Source: Neisseria iguanae (GTDB lineage Bacteria; Pseudomonadota; Gammaproteobacteria; Burkholderiales; Neisseriaceae). From it: 33,979 nt of DNA. Positions 1-9,172 of the stretch are shown piece after piece. The stretch covers positions 1 through 33,979 of the forward strand of contig NZ_PXYY01000016.1 in assembly GCF_003013245.1 (NCBI RefSeq), given 5' to 3'. Each line of letters starts with the position of its first letter. The stretch's first letter is position 1. The position numbers and the translations under genes are program-made. The notes under the pieces are model-generated. The model was not told the origin of the DNA. It did not search any database and saw nothing but the letters and a program-made list of their open reading frames with translations.

Positions 1-640
1 ACCCCGCCCATCAAACAACCGGCCAAGGCCGCATTGGAAGCCGAAACCGGACAATACCTCGAACAAAAGCAGTTGCAGCCCGGCCGGCGTAACGGCCACA
101 GCAAAAAAACCGTCAAAACCGGTTCCGGCAGTTTCGAACCGCAAACCGTCAAGAAAAACCAAACCCGCCTTACTCGGCATGAGTGATCGCGACATCCAAA
201 GCCATATTGCCGGCATCTGCGGTTTGGAAGCATCCGATGGCGCGGTTACCCGTATTGCCGGCCGGTTGATACCCGAACTACGCCAATGGCGGCAACGCCT
301 GTTGGATGCGGTATATCCCTTCATCTGACCCGATGGCGTCCACTATAAAATCTAAAGACGAAGGCCGCTACGCCGGCAAAGCCGTTTACACCGTACCCGG
401 TCTGAATTCGGACGGCTGTAAAAAACTGCCCGGTCTTTACCTGTCCGGAAGCGAAGGCGCATTCCCCAATGAAACCGGCCTGCTGAAGCTTTTATATGGC
501 GGTATCGGTAAGGCTTCGGGGAAATGTACGATGCCGATTGCAAACCGGGGGCAGACGCTCCCGCAGTTGGCGGTTTGTTTTGACGGCCGGACGGCATTAT
601 CCGGTTGTAGAATTTAAGCTGACACAGAATTTTGAACGAC
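1..640 (+). pseudogene. IS256-family transposase remnant, cut by the window edge
   Basis: Translation of the first bases gives an IS256-type N-terminal region (NGHSKKTVKT, then FEPQTVKKNQTRL), which stops at about 183-185 and resumes in another frame as SDRDIQSHIAGICGLE. The region of the first catalytic aspartate follows (PDGVHYKI), preceded by an in-frame stop. The next block (DEGRYAGKAVYT, LYLSGSEGA) is shifted again. The end (LPQLAVCFDGR) looks like an IS256 transposase C-terminus joined on after a large internal deletion. Bases from about 616 to 640 (ctgacacagaattttgaacg) look like an IS256-family terminal repeat. With several stops and frame changes it cannot make a working transposase. 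The family assignment rests on motif memory. Confidence 0.75.
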
Positions 641-647
641 CTCGAAA

Positions 648-914
648 TTGCCGGAATATTTGATGTTACAGCTCTTCCTAATATTAAATAATTTAGCAAA
701 CGAGAGATCAATTTTGCTGATTGAAAAATTTGCTACGATGCTGAACCACCATTGTGCATATAATAGTGATAATTTTATATCTAAAGCAAATGATGATGTA
801 GTTAATCAATACTCCGAATATTTCTTTTGGGGCTTAGGAATCAAATCTAATCCAACAGCATATTCCGTGACATTTCCAACAAAATTGCATACAGGTTATC
901 ATGTCTGTGATTAA
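648..914 (+). other. Unrecognised low-GC ORF, possibly a truncated gene
   Basis: This 88-codon open frame starts just past the apparent right end of the IS256 remnant, with a TTG start codon. It is clearly AT-richer than its surroundings. The predicted product is soluble and mixed, with no signal peptide or membrane segment, and I do not recognise a family. The abrupt composition change at the IS boundary suggests the 3' part of an accessory gene whose 5' end was removed by the insertion. No ribosome-binding site is evident. It could be non-coding. Confidence 0.25.
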
Positions 915-1473
915 AGCGGAATCCCGTTTCTTTCAGGTGCCAATAAAATGTCCGTCCGGATACGCCGTTAAATTCAACCGGCCTGTTTTTTTTGCATAAC
1001 CCCAATATGCCGAACCCCTCCGGCAAGCCCGTTATCTGCGTGACGGACACGGAAGTGTTTTTCACAGCCCATATCAACCAGAACCACGCCGGCCACCGGT
1101 ATTGGTAACGCCTTTGATAGGGAGATGGCCCCGGATAACCTTTTGCAGCATGACTTTTGAAGCACCGGGTACGGTTCCGGTACGGACCTTGTCATCACGC
1201 TTCAATATGCCCAATACGGTGGTTTTTCCACCGGCTCCCCGAGCCCGTTTGCCACAGATGCGTCTGGCACCGGAATTCTGAAAACGGGGTTTGCTTCCCA
1301 CATTCGTCAGCAAATACGGTGCCGCAGTTTGGGGAACGGGTTGTTGGCACTTCGGACACTGGCTGCCGTTAATCCGGCTGTGTCGGAAGCAGTCAAATCT
1401 AAGGCAGAAAGGTGTAATATTTGCCGGAATTTCTGCTCAGAAAGTTTACCGGACTTTGGGTACTTGTTTTTAA
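847..1473 (-). pseudogene. ISXO2-like (IS1595 family) transposase remnant
   Basis: The minus strand can be followed through three frames. First comes KLSEQKFRQILHLSALDLTA with a helix-turn-helix-like TAASVRSANNPFPKLRHRIC, ending in a stop near 1307. Then comes the RGAGGKTTVLGILKRDDKV block, which matches the GKxxVxGxLKRxGKV core of IS1595 transposases. Last comes FYWHLKETGFRFNHRHDNLY, the typical ISXO2 C-terminal motif. The blocks are in the correct order for one transposase but are separated by frameshifts, so the gene is dead. It differs from the two IS1016-like copies elsewhere in the window in keeping the FNHRxDNLY ending. Confidence 0.7.
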
Positions 1474-1567
1474 TATAGATATCAGAAGCTTACCATAAAG
1501 TTTTATGAGTTTGCTTCTTAAACCCCTTCTATGCCTGAGGAGATTTTTGTTCTGAATAATCAAAATC

Positions 1568-3628
1568 TTATTCACTCAGCAAGGCAATATCTGCCACGGC
1601 ATTCATCTGTTTGGCCAATTGGTTCAGCAAATTCAAGCGGTTTAGTTTGATGGCGGTATCGTCGGCCATCACCATCACGCCCCCGAAGAAGGCATCAACT
1701 TGCGGTTTGATGGCAGCCAATTCGGTTAAGGCCGTCTGAAAATCACCTTGGGCAACGGCGGCGGCGATTTTCGGCTGTAAATCGCGTGCAGCGGCAAACA
1801 AAGCTTTTTCTTCGTCTTGTTGCAACAGGCTTTCGTTAACCGCGTCCGGTTCGGCATCAGCTTTTTTCAACAAGTTCTGCACGCGCTTGTTGGCGGCGGC
1901 CAGCGCGGCGGCTTCAGGCAAGGCTTTGAACGCGGCCACGGCTTGGAGCTTGGCCGCTATATCGTTAAGACGGCTTGGATTTTTTGCCAATACGGCTGCC
2001 ACGATGTCTTGCGGATAATCGTTTTGCAGCAAAACCGCCAAACGCGCTTGCATGAATTCAGTTACTTCAGACGGCGTGTTTGCATTGAGCAAGCCTTGCG
2101 GGAAGGCGGCAAAGGCCGTCTGAACCAGCTCGTTTAGGTCCAAATCGTTTTGCATCATAATACGTAAAATACCTAAGGCCGATCGGCGCAGGGCATAAGG
2201 GTCTTTGTCGCTGGTCGGAATCAGGCCGATGCCCCAAATGCCGACCAAAGTTTCCAGCTTGTCGGACAGTGCGGCGGCAGTGGCGACTTTGCCTTCCGGC
2301 AGTGCATCGCCTGCAAAACGCGGCTGGTAGTGTTGCTCGATAGCATTGGCGATTTCTTCGCTTTCACCGTCCAAACGCGCATAGTATTTGCCCATCGTGC
2401 CCTGCAGTTCGGGGAATTCGCCCACCATTTCGGTCACCAAATCTGCTTTCGACAAACGGGTAGTGCGTTCGGCTGCGGCGGCATCCGCCCCCAAGCTTTC
2501 GGCAATTTGGCGGCTGATGGCAGCCAGACGCTCAATCCGTTCGGCTTGGTTGCCGAGTTTGTTGTGGTACACCACTTGCGAGAGCTTCGGCAGTCGGCTT
2601 TCCAGTGTGGCTTTTTGGTCTTGCCGGTAGAAGAATTCGGCATCGGCCAAACGCGCGCGCAAGACACGCTCGTTGCCGGCAATAATGTGCGACGGATTGG
2701 TGGCTTCAAGGTTCGAAACCAGCAGGAAACGGTTTATCAGCTTGCCGCCGGTATCCAAAAGCGGGAAGTATTTTTGGTTTTGCTGCATGGTCAGAATCAG
2801 GCATTCTTGCGGTACAGTCAAGAAATGTTCTTCAAAACCGGCTTCCAACACCACCGGCCATTCGACCAATGCGGTGACTTCTTCCAATAAGCTGTTGTCC
2901 GCCGCTACCGTGGCATCCAGACGGCCTGCCTGTTCGTTTAGAGCCGTCTGAATCGCGGCTTTGCGTTCAGTAAAGGAAGCAATCACTTTGCCTTCGGCTT
3001 TCAGTTGCCGGGCATAGTTGTCGGCGTGTTGGATGGTGATCACGCCCTCTGAAAGGAAACGGTGGCCGAGAGTAGTGTTGCCGCTTTGCAAACCCAATAC
3101 GCTTGCATCCACAATGTCGGCACCGTGCAGCACAATCAGGCCGTGTACCGGACGTACGAAAGTAAAGGTGCTGCTGCCCCAACGCATGACTTTCGGAATC
3201 GGCAGCTTTTTCACCGCCTGATTGATGATGTCGTCGAGCAGGGCAGACAAAGGCCGGCCGGTTTGGGTAAATTCATAGGCAAACACATCTTGCTTGCCGT
3301 CATGAATCACTTTCAAATCTTCAATCTTTGCCCCCGCGCTGCGTGCAAAACCTTCCAAAGCCTTGGTTGCCACACCGTCTTTCATACCGTTGGTCACGGC
3401 AGGGCCTTTTTTCACAATTTGCTGATCGGCTTGAACCGGTTTCACGTTTTTTACCTGTACGGCTAAGCGGCGCGGTGAGGCGTAGGCGGTAACGGCCGGC
3501 TCACTGTCAATCAGTTGTGCTTTGTTTAAGCCTGCAGCGACGGAAGCGGCAAAATGGTTGCTCAGATTATTCAGGGCTTTCGGCGGTAGCTCTTCGGTTA
3601 AGAGCTCGATTAATAGGGTTTGGGTCAT
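1568..3628 (-). CDS. glyS: Glycine--tRNA ligase beta subunit
   Basis: The beta subunit of the bacterial alpha2beta2 glycyl-tRNA synthetase, which charges tRNA-Gly in the cytoplasm together with GlyQ. The ATG at 3628 opens with the family's conserved start TLLIELLTEELPP. The product is 686 aa, close to the 689 aa of the E. coli protein. The conserved PKVMRWG and FVRPVHGLIVLHG stretches and the LLEEVTALVEWP motif are present. A DALR/HD-like C-terminal half ends in FFGGVMVMADD and NRLNLLNQL. The partner glyQ lies about 3.4 kb upstream on the same strand, separated by msbA and an IS, so the usual glyQ-glyS operon is split. Two full 12-mer DUS copies lie inside the coding sequence (1729-1740, 2113-2124), plus a 10-mer core at 2943-2952. 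Confidence 0.97.
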   Translation of the reverse strand: MTQTLLIELLTEELPPKALNNLSNHFAASVAAGLNKAQLIDSEPAVTAYASPRRLAVQVKNVKPVQADQQIVKKGPAVTNGMKDGVATKALEGFARSAGAKIEDLKVIHDGKQDVFAYEFTQTGRPLSALLDDIINQAVKKLPIPKVMRWGSSTFTFVRPVHGLIVLHGADIVDASVLGLQSGNTTLGHRFLSEGVITIQHADNYARQLKAEGKVIASFTERKAAIQTALNEQAGRLDATVAADNSLLEEVTALVEWPVVLEAGFEEHFLTVPQECLILTMQQNQKYFPLLDTGGKLINRFLLVSNLEATNPSHIIAGNERVLRARLADAEFFYRQDQKATLESRLPKLSQVVYHNKLGNQAERIERLAAISRQIAESLGADAAAAERTTRLSKADLVTEMVGEFPELQGTMGKYYARLDGESEEIANAIEQHYQPRFAGDALPEGKVATAAALSDKLETLVGIWGIGLIPTSDKDPYALRRSALGILRIMMQNDLDLNELVQTAFAAFPQGLLNANTPSEVTEFMQARLAVLLQNDYPQDIVAAVLAKNPSRLNDIAAKLQAVAAFKALPEAAALAAANKRVQNLLKKADAEPDAVNESLLQQDEEKALFAAARDLQPKIAAAVAQGDFQTALTELAAIKPQVDAFFGGVMVMADDTAIKLNRLNLLNQLAKQMNAVADIALLSE

Positions 3629-4203
3629 TGCATGCTTTCAATAAATAATCGAATGGCGGCTCTTTAACGGGCCGTCTGAAAACGGGGTTTGCCAAGCAAA
3701 AACATGGGCTTGATTATACACAATTATGGGGGTGAAATTAAGCTAAAAAACGGCCGTCCGGTGCGATGGCTAGGAATATTGAAACGGGGTTTTCAGGTGG
3801 CCTGGTTTCGCATGATGCACCCGTAACAGGGAAATCTTCATGTTTCCGTGTTAATTTTGGCTGGTAATACATATTGCGAATGCTGTCTGTTTTCCATGTG
3901 GTCAATATATATTGAATCGCTTTTTTGAAACGGGCCTGTTTTTCAAGGTTGCCTTTATGCCCCCTCGGTTGACGGATTCGCGGCAGTTGGCTGCAAATGT
4001 CAGGTTCGACTGCGCCATATCGGGTATAAAACCGTGCTCACGCGGTTCGAATGGCGAAAGATGAAGGAAATCAGTTTAAAGTTTAAATTGGGATGGGTTT
4101 TGTTTTTGACCAAACAGGCAAAAATGGCGTGTTGGAATCTGACTGAATCAAACTGGTTCGAGTCTGTGTTTTTTATTTCGGTCATAACCCCACCAGGTTG
4201 GAA
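3629..4203. other. Intergenic region upstream of glyS, no gene seen
   Basis: About 575 bases lie between the glyS start and the target duplication of the IS1016-like element. A DUS core (GCCGTCTGAA) sits at 3671-3680, followed by an AT-rich stretch that probably holds the glyS promoter. Small open frames on both strands near 4000-4248 lack ribosome-binding sites and a recognisable product. One of them runs across the IS left end. I treat them as chance frames. Confidence 0.5.
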
Positions 4204-4919
4204 TAAATCAAGGGGCTGAAGTAGATTAGCCGTCATGTCAGACGGCAAAAATAAAGATAACCAATTATAAATTAAAAAAGAATGTCCAAAGAAAACTTCT
4301 CCGGTTTTTCGTACCGGAAGCCACAGCCCGTGCAGCCGCTGATATTTATTGGGCTATGTTGTCCTACCGCAAAACCCGCCGGGTGACAGCCTGTCATTTG
4401 GCACAGGAAGCCGGCGGGGTTTTCAGAGGCCCCACCGGGCCGGACGGGGGTTGTTTCGGCGGTCGGCGTAAGGGCAAACGCGGACGCGCGGCAGCAGGGA
4501 AAGCGGCGGTATCCGGCATCTTAAAAGCGGCAGGGAAAGGTTGGTACCGCCGTTGCGGGGGATAACGGGAAGGATGCCTTATTTCCGGTTATCAAACAGC
4601 AAACAACACCTGACGGCATTGTTTATACCGGTAGTGACAGGGGCTGTGGCGTGCTTGATGCGGGGCAGGTTCGCGCATCAGCGCATCAACCGTTCACAGC
4701 TTTTTGCAGACCGTCAAAACCCTATCGGCGGCATTGGAAATTGTTGGAACCGGGCTAGGTACGTCTTGCGCAAATACAATGAGGTTGGCCGTAAATCTTG
4801 CCCGCTGTCCTTGAAAGAATGCGGGTTCCGCTTTAACTTTGGCGTACCGTCCGGGCAGCTTGAAATGCTGCGGCAATGGTGTGGTGTTTGGGGTTAATCT
4901 GCGTCGGCCCCTAAATCAA
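4204..4919 (+). mobile_element. IS1016-like element (IS1595 family) with an exact 8-bp target duplication
   Basis: The left end GGGGCTGAAGTAGATTAGCC (4212-4231) is an inverted copy of the right end at 4892-4911, which reads GGGGCCGACGCAGATTAACC on the other strand, with 4 mismatches in 20. The unit between the ends is 700 bp, the usual size of IS1016. It is flanked on both sides by the direct repeat TAAATCAA (4204-4211 and 4912-4919). Eight bases is the target-duplication length expected for the IS1595 family. Both ends and the duplication are therefore intact, although the transposase inside is broken. Confidence 0.85.
4283..4897 (+). pseudogene. IS1016-like transposase, frameshifted
   Basis: Recognisable blocks lie in the right order for an IS1595/IS1016 transposase. 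An N-terminal FFVPEATARAAADIYWAM-type reading is found in a shifted frame near 4300-4355. RKTRRVTACHLAQEAGGVF and FGGRRKGKRGRAAAGKAAV are in one frame (4356-4565). HQRINRSQLFADRQNPIGG and RKYNEVGRKSCPLSLKECG follow, ending in FRFNFGVPSGQLEMLRQWCG in another frame (to 4897). The glycine-rich GGRRKGKRGR block and the LKECxFRFN motif are family hallmarks. At least two frame changes separate the blocks and some consensus residues are altered, so the protein is inactive. The element could only move with a transposase supplied by another copy. Confidence 0.8.
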
Positions 4920-5120
4920 TAATGGCATGCCTGATATAGTTGGGATGGATTTTGGCAGCAGCCTTCGTTGCTTGAAATATCCATAGGGCTCAAGTACTTG
5001 AATTTATGGGCTCGCAAAGCTTTTTAGTTGATTGGTTAGCGTGAGAACATTCATAATTATCCATTTTATATTTCCCGTGATCGGAAATGCAGAAGATTTG
5101 AAGCGTTAGGCTGCTGAAAA

Positions 5121-6971
5121 TTATTTACTGGTTTTCGGCATATGCCGTAATGCTGCATAGAAACCTTGTTTCGCCAATAATTCCGTATGGCTGCCTTCTT
5201 CGATAATTTTGCCGTCGTCCATCACAACAATGCGGTCAGCCTGCTCGATTGTGCTTAAGCGGTGGGCGACGATAATGCTGGTGCGGCCGTGCATCAGATT
5301 TTCCAAGGCCTGTTGCACCAAGCGTTCGGATTCGTTGTCAAGTGCGCTGGTGGCTTCATCAAGCAATAGGATGGGCGCGTCTTTGAGAATGGCGCGGGCG
5401 ATAGAGACGCGTTGGCGTTGGCCACCGGATAGTTGGCTGCCGTTGGCGCCGATAGGCTGGTGCAAGCCATGCGGTGAATTGCTGACCAAATCTTGCAGGT
5501 TGGCGGCGCATAGGGCTGCCATTACTTCTTCTTCGCAGGCGTCAGGGCGGCTGTAGCGCACGTTTTCCAATAGCGTGTCATCAAACAGGAATACGTCTTG
5601 CGATACCAGTGCGAACTGGCTGCGCAAATTGGCCAGTTGTACATCGGCAATATTGACGCCGTCGAGATAGATTACGCCCGCACTTGGCTCGACGAAGCGT
5701 GGTAGCAGATTCACGGCAGTGGTCTTGCCGCTTCCGGAACTGCCGACCAAAGCAACCCGTTCGCCGGGGCGGATACCGAGATTGAAATTGTTGAGTGCTT
5801 TCCGGCCTTCTTCGTGATAGCGTACATCGACATGGTCGAATTTCAGATGGCCTGTGATATTGGATAAGGTTTTTCTGCCAGTATCGTTTTCCGGGTCCTC
5901 GTCTAAAAAATGGCAGACATTGTCTGCGGCAAGAAACATAGTTTGCATGGGGATGCTGATGTTGGCCAAGCTTTTAATCGGGCCGAGCATTTGCAGCATG
6001 GCCACGATAAAGGCCATGAATTCGCCGATGGTGGTGTAGCCTTGCTGGCTTTGCCACAAGGCGATAAAAATTACCACAGCTAAGGCAAATGAAGAGATCA
6101 GTTCGCTAAAGGGTGAACGGGCGGCCGTGGCTTGGGTGATTTTTTTACCTAGGCGCACGATTGTGTGGTTGATGTCGGTAAAGCGGCCGGAGGCTTGTTT
6201 TTGTCCGCCAAACAGTTTGACTACACGGTGGCCTTGGTACACTTCGCTTACCACGTTGTTGAGTGTACCGATACTGAGTTGCGCACTGGCAATGATGCTT
6301 TTGAGACGGTTGCGGTAGTAGCGCGATAACAATGAAAGCAGCGGGAACATCAGCAATACCACCAAGCTCAGCTGCCAGTTAAGATACAGCAGGACACACA
6401 CCAAGCCGATAACGATTAAGGTGTCGCGGGTGAGTGTGATGAAGACGTTGCTGGCGTTGCTGATGGATTGTTCGGCCATCTGAACCATGCTCATCAAGAC
6501 CGTGCCAGATGGATTTTTTTGGTGGTAATCTGATGAAAGGGCGAGCATGTGTTGGAACATGTCATGGCGGATGTGGCTGACGGCCATGACGGATACCCAA
6601 GTCATCAGGTAGGTGCTGGCGAAGCGGCAGATGCCGCGAATTAATACGATGGCAATCAGAAACAGAGGAACAGTCCAAACCTTGTTTTCCGTACCCCAAA
6701 TCATATGGTTGAACTGGTTTTTCCAGTTTTGTATGGTGGCGAAAAGGCCGCTGGCAGTATTTAATTCCGGCGGTGCACCGGGTGCGGCAAAACCTTGGTT
6801 GACCAACGGTGCGATAAAGGCTGCCAGATAGCTTTCGGTGGCCGCTACGCCGGCAATAGCCAGCAATGCCCAAATAATGCGCGTTTTGTAAGGCCGCACA
6901 TAAGTGAGCAGACGCATGAAATTGTGCGTATCGGCTTTGGTAAAGAGACCGAAGGTGAGTTTTTCTATCAT
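5121..6971 (-). CDS. msbA: Lipid A export ABC transporter, ATP-binding/permease protein
   Basis: An inner-membrane ABC half-transporter that as a homodimer flips lipid A-core from the inner to the outer leaflet using ATP. An N-terminal exporter-type membrane domain of about six helices (roughly residues 25-320) is followed by a nucleotide-binding domain. The Walker A is VGSSGSGKTT (near 410), the signature LSGGQRQR (near 514), the Walker B ILLLDEATSALD (near 534) and the switch histidine AHRLST (near 571). The ATG at 6971 (MIEKLTFGLF) fits the neisserial protein as I recall it. A TTG ten codons upstream is also open. The reading from 6971 gives 616 aa. The gene lies downstream of glyQ, separated by an inverted DUS pair, so it is probably transcribed separately. 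Confidence 0.95.
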   Translation of the reverse strand: MIEKLTFGLFTKADTHNFMRLLTYVRPYKTRIIWALLAIAGVAATESYLAAFIAPLVNQGFAAPGAPPELNTASGLFATIQNWKNQFNHMIWGTENKVWTVPLFLIAIVLIRGICRFASTYLMTWVSVMAVSHIRHDMFQHMLALSSDYHQKNPSGTVLMSMVQMAEQSISNASNVFITLTRDTLIVIGLVCVLLYLNWQLSLVVLLMFPLLSLLSRYYRNRLKSIIASAQLSIGTLNNVVSEVYQGHRVVKLFGGQKQASGRFTDINHTIVRLGKKITQATAARSPFSELISSFALAVVIFIALWQSQQGYTTIGEFMAFIVAMLQMLGPIKSLANISIPMQTMFLAADNVCHFLDEDPENDTGRKTLSNITGHLKFDHVDVRYHEEGRKALNNFNLGIRPGERVALVGSSGSGKTTAVNLLPRFVEPSAGVIYLDGVNIADVQLANLRSQFALVSQDVFLFDDTLLENVRYSRPDACEEEVMAALCAANLQDLVSNSPHGLHQPIGANGSQLSGGQRQRVSIARAILKDAPILLLDEATSALDNESERLVQQALENLMHGRTSIIVAHRLSTIEQADRIVVMDDGKIIEEGSHTELLAKQGFYAALRHMPKTSK

Positions 6972-7020
6972 AGGGGAACTTTGATGGGCAGTATCGGGCA
7001 AAGCTTTACTGCCTAAAGTT

Positions 7021-7061
7021 TTCAGACGGCCTTTGTTGTGTTATGCAAGAGGCCGTCTGAA
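7021..7061. terminator. Inverted DUS pair between glyQ and msbA
   Basis: TTCAGACGGCC at 7021-7031 and GGCCGTCTGAA at 7051-7061 can form an 11-bp stem. The pair lies a few bases after the glyQ stop, the usual neisserial arrangement in which paired uptake sequences act as an intrinsic terminator. Confidence 0.75.
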
Positions 7062-7065
7062 ACGT

Positions 7066-7971
7066 TTACGCTGCTTTGTTTTTAATCAACGGAAAGCCCA
7101 GTTTTTCACGACTTTCAACGAATTTTTGTGCCACAATGCGCGAAAGGGCGCGGATGCGTCCGATGTAACTGGCGCGTTCGGTGACGGAAATCGCGCCGCA
7201 TGCGTCGAGCAGGTTGAAGGTGTGGCCGGCTTTCAGTACCAATTCGTAAGCAGGTAGCGCCAGGCTGGTGTCGCCGATGTCGAGCAGGCGTTTGGCTTGG
7301 GCTTCGTAGTCGTTAAACTGGCGCAGCAGCCATTCGGCATCGCTGTATTCGAAATTGTAGGTAGATTGTTCCACTTCGTTTTGGTGGTACACATCGCCAT
7401 AAGTTACGGCTTGACCGTCGGGAGTATGCGACCAAACTAAGTTGTACACGTTTTCCACGCCTTGCAGATACATAGCCAAGCGTTCGATGCCGTAGGTAAT
7501 TTCCCCCAAGACTGGAGAGCAGTCGATGCCGCCGACTTGCTGGAAATAGGTAAACTGGGTCACTTCCATGCCGTTGAGCCATACTTCCCAGCCCAAGCCC
7601 CATGCCCCCAGGGTCGGGTTTTCCCAGTCGTCTTCCACGAAACGGATATCGTGCACTTTCGGGTCGATACCCAGTTCGCGCAATGAATCAAGATACAGAT
7701 CTTGAATGTCGGCTGGGGCAGGTTTGAGGGCAACTTGGAATTGGTAATAGTGTTGAAGGCGATTGGGGTTGTTGCCGTAGCGGCCGTCTTTCGGGCGGCG
7801 GCTCGGTTGTACATAGGCGGCATACCAAGGCTCAGGACCGAGTGCGCGCAGGCAGGTGGCAGGGTGGCTGGTGCCGGCACCGACTTCCATGTCGAAAGGC
7901 TGGATTAAGGTACAGCCTTTATCGGCCCAGAAGGTTTGCAATTTGAAGATGATTTGTTGGAAAGTCAGCAT
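7066..7971 (-). CDS. glyQ: Glycine--tRNA ligase alpha subunit
   Basis: The catalytic alpha subunit of tetrameric glycyl-tRNA synthetase, a class II enzyme that forms glycyl-adenylate and charges tRNA-Gly with GlyS. The product is 301 aa, within the family's usual length. The start [20 protein letters not shown] is typical. The conserved [18 protein letters not shown], the motif-2-like [20 protein letters not shown] and the later [19 protein letters not shown] and [14 protein letters not shown] blocks are all present. It ends before a paired-DUS terminator. glyS is the third item downstream, so the two subunits must be made from separate transcripts. Confidence 0.97.
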   Translation of the reverse strand: MLTFQQIIFKLQTFWADKGCTLIQPFDMEVGAGTSHPATCLRALGPEPWYAAYVQPSRRPKDGRYGNNPNRLQHYYQFQVALKPAPADIQDLYLDSLRELGIDPKVHDIRFVEDDWENPTLGAWGLGWEVWLNGMEVTQFTYFQQVGGIDCSPVLGEITYGIERLAMYLQGVENVYNLVWSHTPDGQAVTYGDVYHQNEVEQSTYNFEYSDAEWLLRQFNDYEAQAKRLLDIGDTSLALPAYELVLKAGHTFNLLDACGAISVTERASYIGRIRALSRIVAQKFVESREKLGFPLIKNKAA

Positions 7972-8059
7972 GGATTTTGTTATTCAGATAATCGAAAAGC
8001 CTTATTTTACTGTTTTGATGGGCTTTTGAATAGTTTTGTCCGTCGCTCTCTGTGGATTT

Positions 8060-8071
8060 TTCAGACGGCCT
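8060..8071 (-). repeat. DNA uptake sequence (12-mer AG-DUS)
   Basis: TTCAGACGGCCT on the plus strand is the complement of AGGCCGTCTGAA. It is a single, unpaired copy in the region upstream of glyQ and of the OmpA-domain gene. Confidence 0.8.
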
Positions 8072-8324
8072 TGCGCGATCATGGCGATTGTTTGGTACAA
8101 CAGCACCCAAAGAAAGGGGAAGTAGCGTTACAAATACGGCTTTTAATGTTAATTCAACTCTTTTGATTTATCCATAGAGGAGTATAGAAGACTGTCGAAA
8201 CGGAATCACTCCATCTAAATTAGGAGTGTCAATCTTATCTTGGTGGAAAGCCTTTTCCTCTGCTACTTGGCCAATCAGACGCGCAGGTCATGGATCATAG
8301 AGTATATTAATGTAGCTCACCCTT

Positions 8325-8351
8325 TTGGACTTCGTTGTACCTAGGTATAAT
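8325..8351 (+). promoter_or_regulatory. Putative sigma-70 promoter of the OmpA-domain gene
   Basis: A perfect -10 hexamer TATAAT lies at 8346-8351. A TTGGAC at 8325-8330 resembles a -35 but leaves only 15 bases of spacing, so the -35 is doubtful. The -10 lies 49 bases before the ATG at 8401, which is preceded by an AGAGGA ribosome-binding site. Confidence 0.5.
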
Positions 8352-8400
8352 AGCGGCTGAATTGGTTTTTAATGGTTTAATTTAAAAGAGGAAACAAAAT

Positions 8401-8940
8401 ATGTCGGATAATGACGAGCACAAAGAACAACGTCTGGGTTTATGGATTGCCGGTGGCGCGGCAGCTTTGGCGACGGTGGTCATCTTGCTCCTTTCTGTTT
8501 GGGGTTGGGAAACCGGCAAAATTGAAGGTTCGTCTCACTATAGAAGACAAACTGAAGTAACGGCGTATGATCATTCGGCTGCTGCGCATAACGCATCGCA
8601 CAATCTTGCTGGTGACGCAGCAGCGGTGTTTGTCGAAAACGGTATTGTGAAATTCTACTTTGCTACCGGTAAGTCAGAGTTGGCTGCGGGTGCAGAAGAA
8701 GCATTGAAAGACGTCTTAGCCGGTGTGAAAGACGGACGGAAAGCAGTGGTATCCGGTTTTCACGATTCAACCGGTAATCAGGCCTTTAACGAACAATTGT
8801 CGAAAGACCGTGCCTTGACAGTAAAAAATGCACTGATGGGCTTTGGTGTGGCGGAAGAGCAAATTGAATTGCGCAAGCCGGCAGATACTGAAGGCGGCAA
8901 CAATCCGGAAGCACGCCGTGTGGAAGTCGTCTTGGAATAA
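8401..8940 (+). CDS. OmpA-family (peptidoglycan-binding) membrane-anchored protein
   Basis: A 179-aa protein. Residues 1-11 are polar and charged, one hydrophobic segment follows (LWIAGGAAALATVVILLLSV, residues 13-32), then a periplasmic region of about 40 residues and a C-terminal OmpA-like domain (about 85-179). The domain shows IVKFYFATGKSEL, VSGFHDSTGNQAFNEQLSKD and RALTVKNAL, corresponding to the family's peptidoglycan-contact core. It ends NPEARRVEVVLE, close to the NRRVEI ending of the fold. There is no signal-peptidase site or lipobox, so it is probably an inner-membrane-anchored protein that reaches peptidoglycan rather than an outer-membrane porin. It is a single-gene unit with its own promoter and terminator. 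Confidence 0.88.
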   Translation: MSDNDEHKEQRLGLWIAGGAAALATVVILLLSVWGWETGKIEGSSHYRRQTEVTAYDHSAAAHNASHNLAGDAAAVFVENGIVKFYFATGKSELAAGAEEALKDVLAGVKDGRKAVVSGFHDSTGNQAFNEQLSKDRALTVKNALMGFGVAEEQIELRKPADTEGGNNPEARRVEVVLE

Positions 8941-8964
8941 AACCGATTGTTTGAGGTGATTTTG

Positions 8965-8998
8965 AAATGCCGTTTGAAAAATTTCAGCCGGCATTTTT
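8965..8998 (+). terminator. Terminator with a degenerate DUS, after the OmpA-domain gene
   Basis: AAATGCCG at 8965-8972 pairs with CGGCATTT at 8989-8996, extended by an imperfect TTTGAA/TTTCAG interior and followed by T residues. The arms resemble a mutated uptake-sequence pair (ATGCCGTTTGAA). It lies 24 bases after the stop codon. Confidence 0.6.
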
Positions 8999-9172
8999 AC
9001 TGGAATAATCTCAGAATTTGATGCTGCAAATCTTTTCTATACTAGCTATAGCTGATTAAATAGATTTCCTGCGAAGCTAAAGCAGTATTAAAGTATCAAG
9101 CATGAGTTACGTCAACAGTCTTAACTTAAGTTATATAAAATTCAAGCGGTTGGCAGGTGTCGCAGGGATGTT

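Noticed and set aside
2330-2890. 186-codon plus-strand ORF
   Set aside because: It lies wholly inside glyS on the opposite strand, and the glyS reading is a complete conserved protein.
4000-4248. 82-codon minus-strand ORF next to the IS1016-like element
   Set aside because: It runs through the IS terminal repeat and target duplication, has no ribosome-binding site and no recognisable family.
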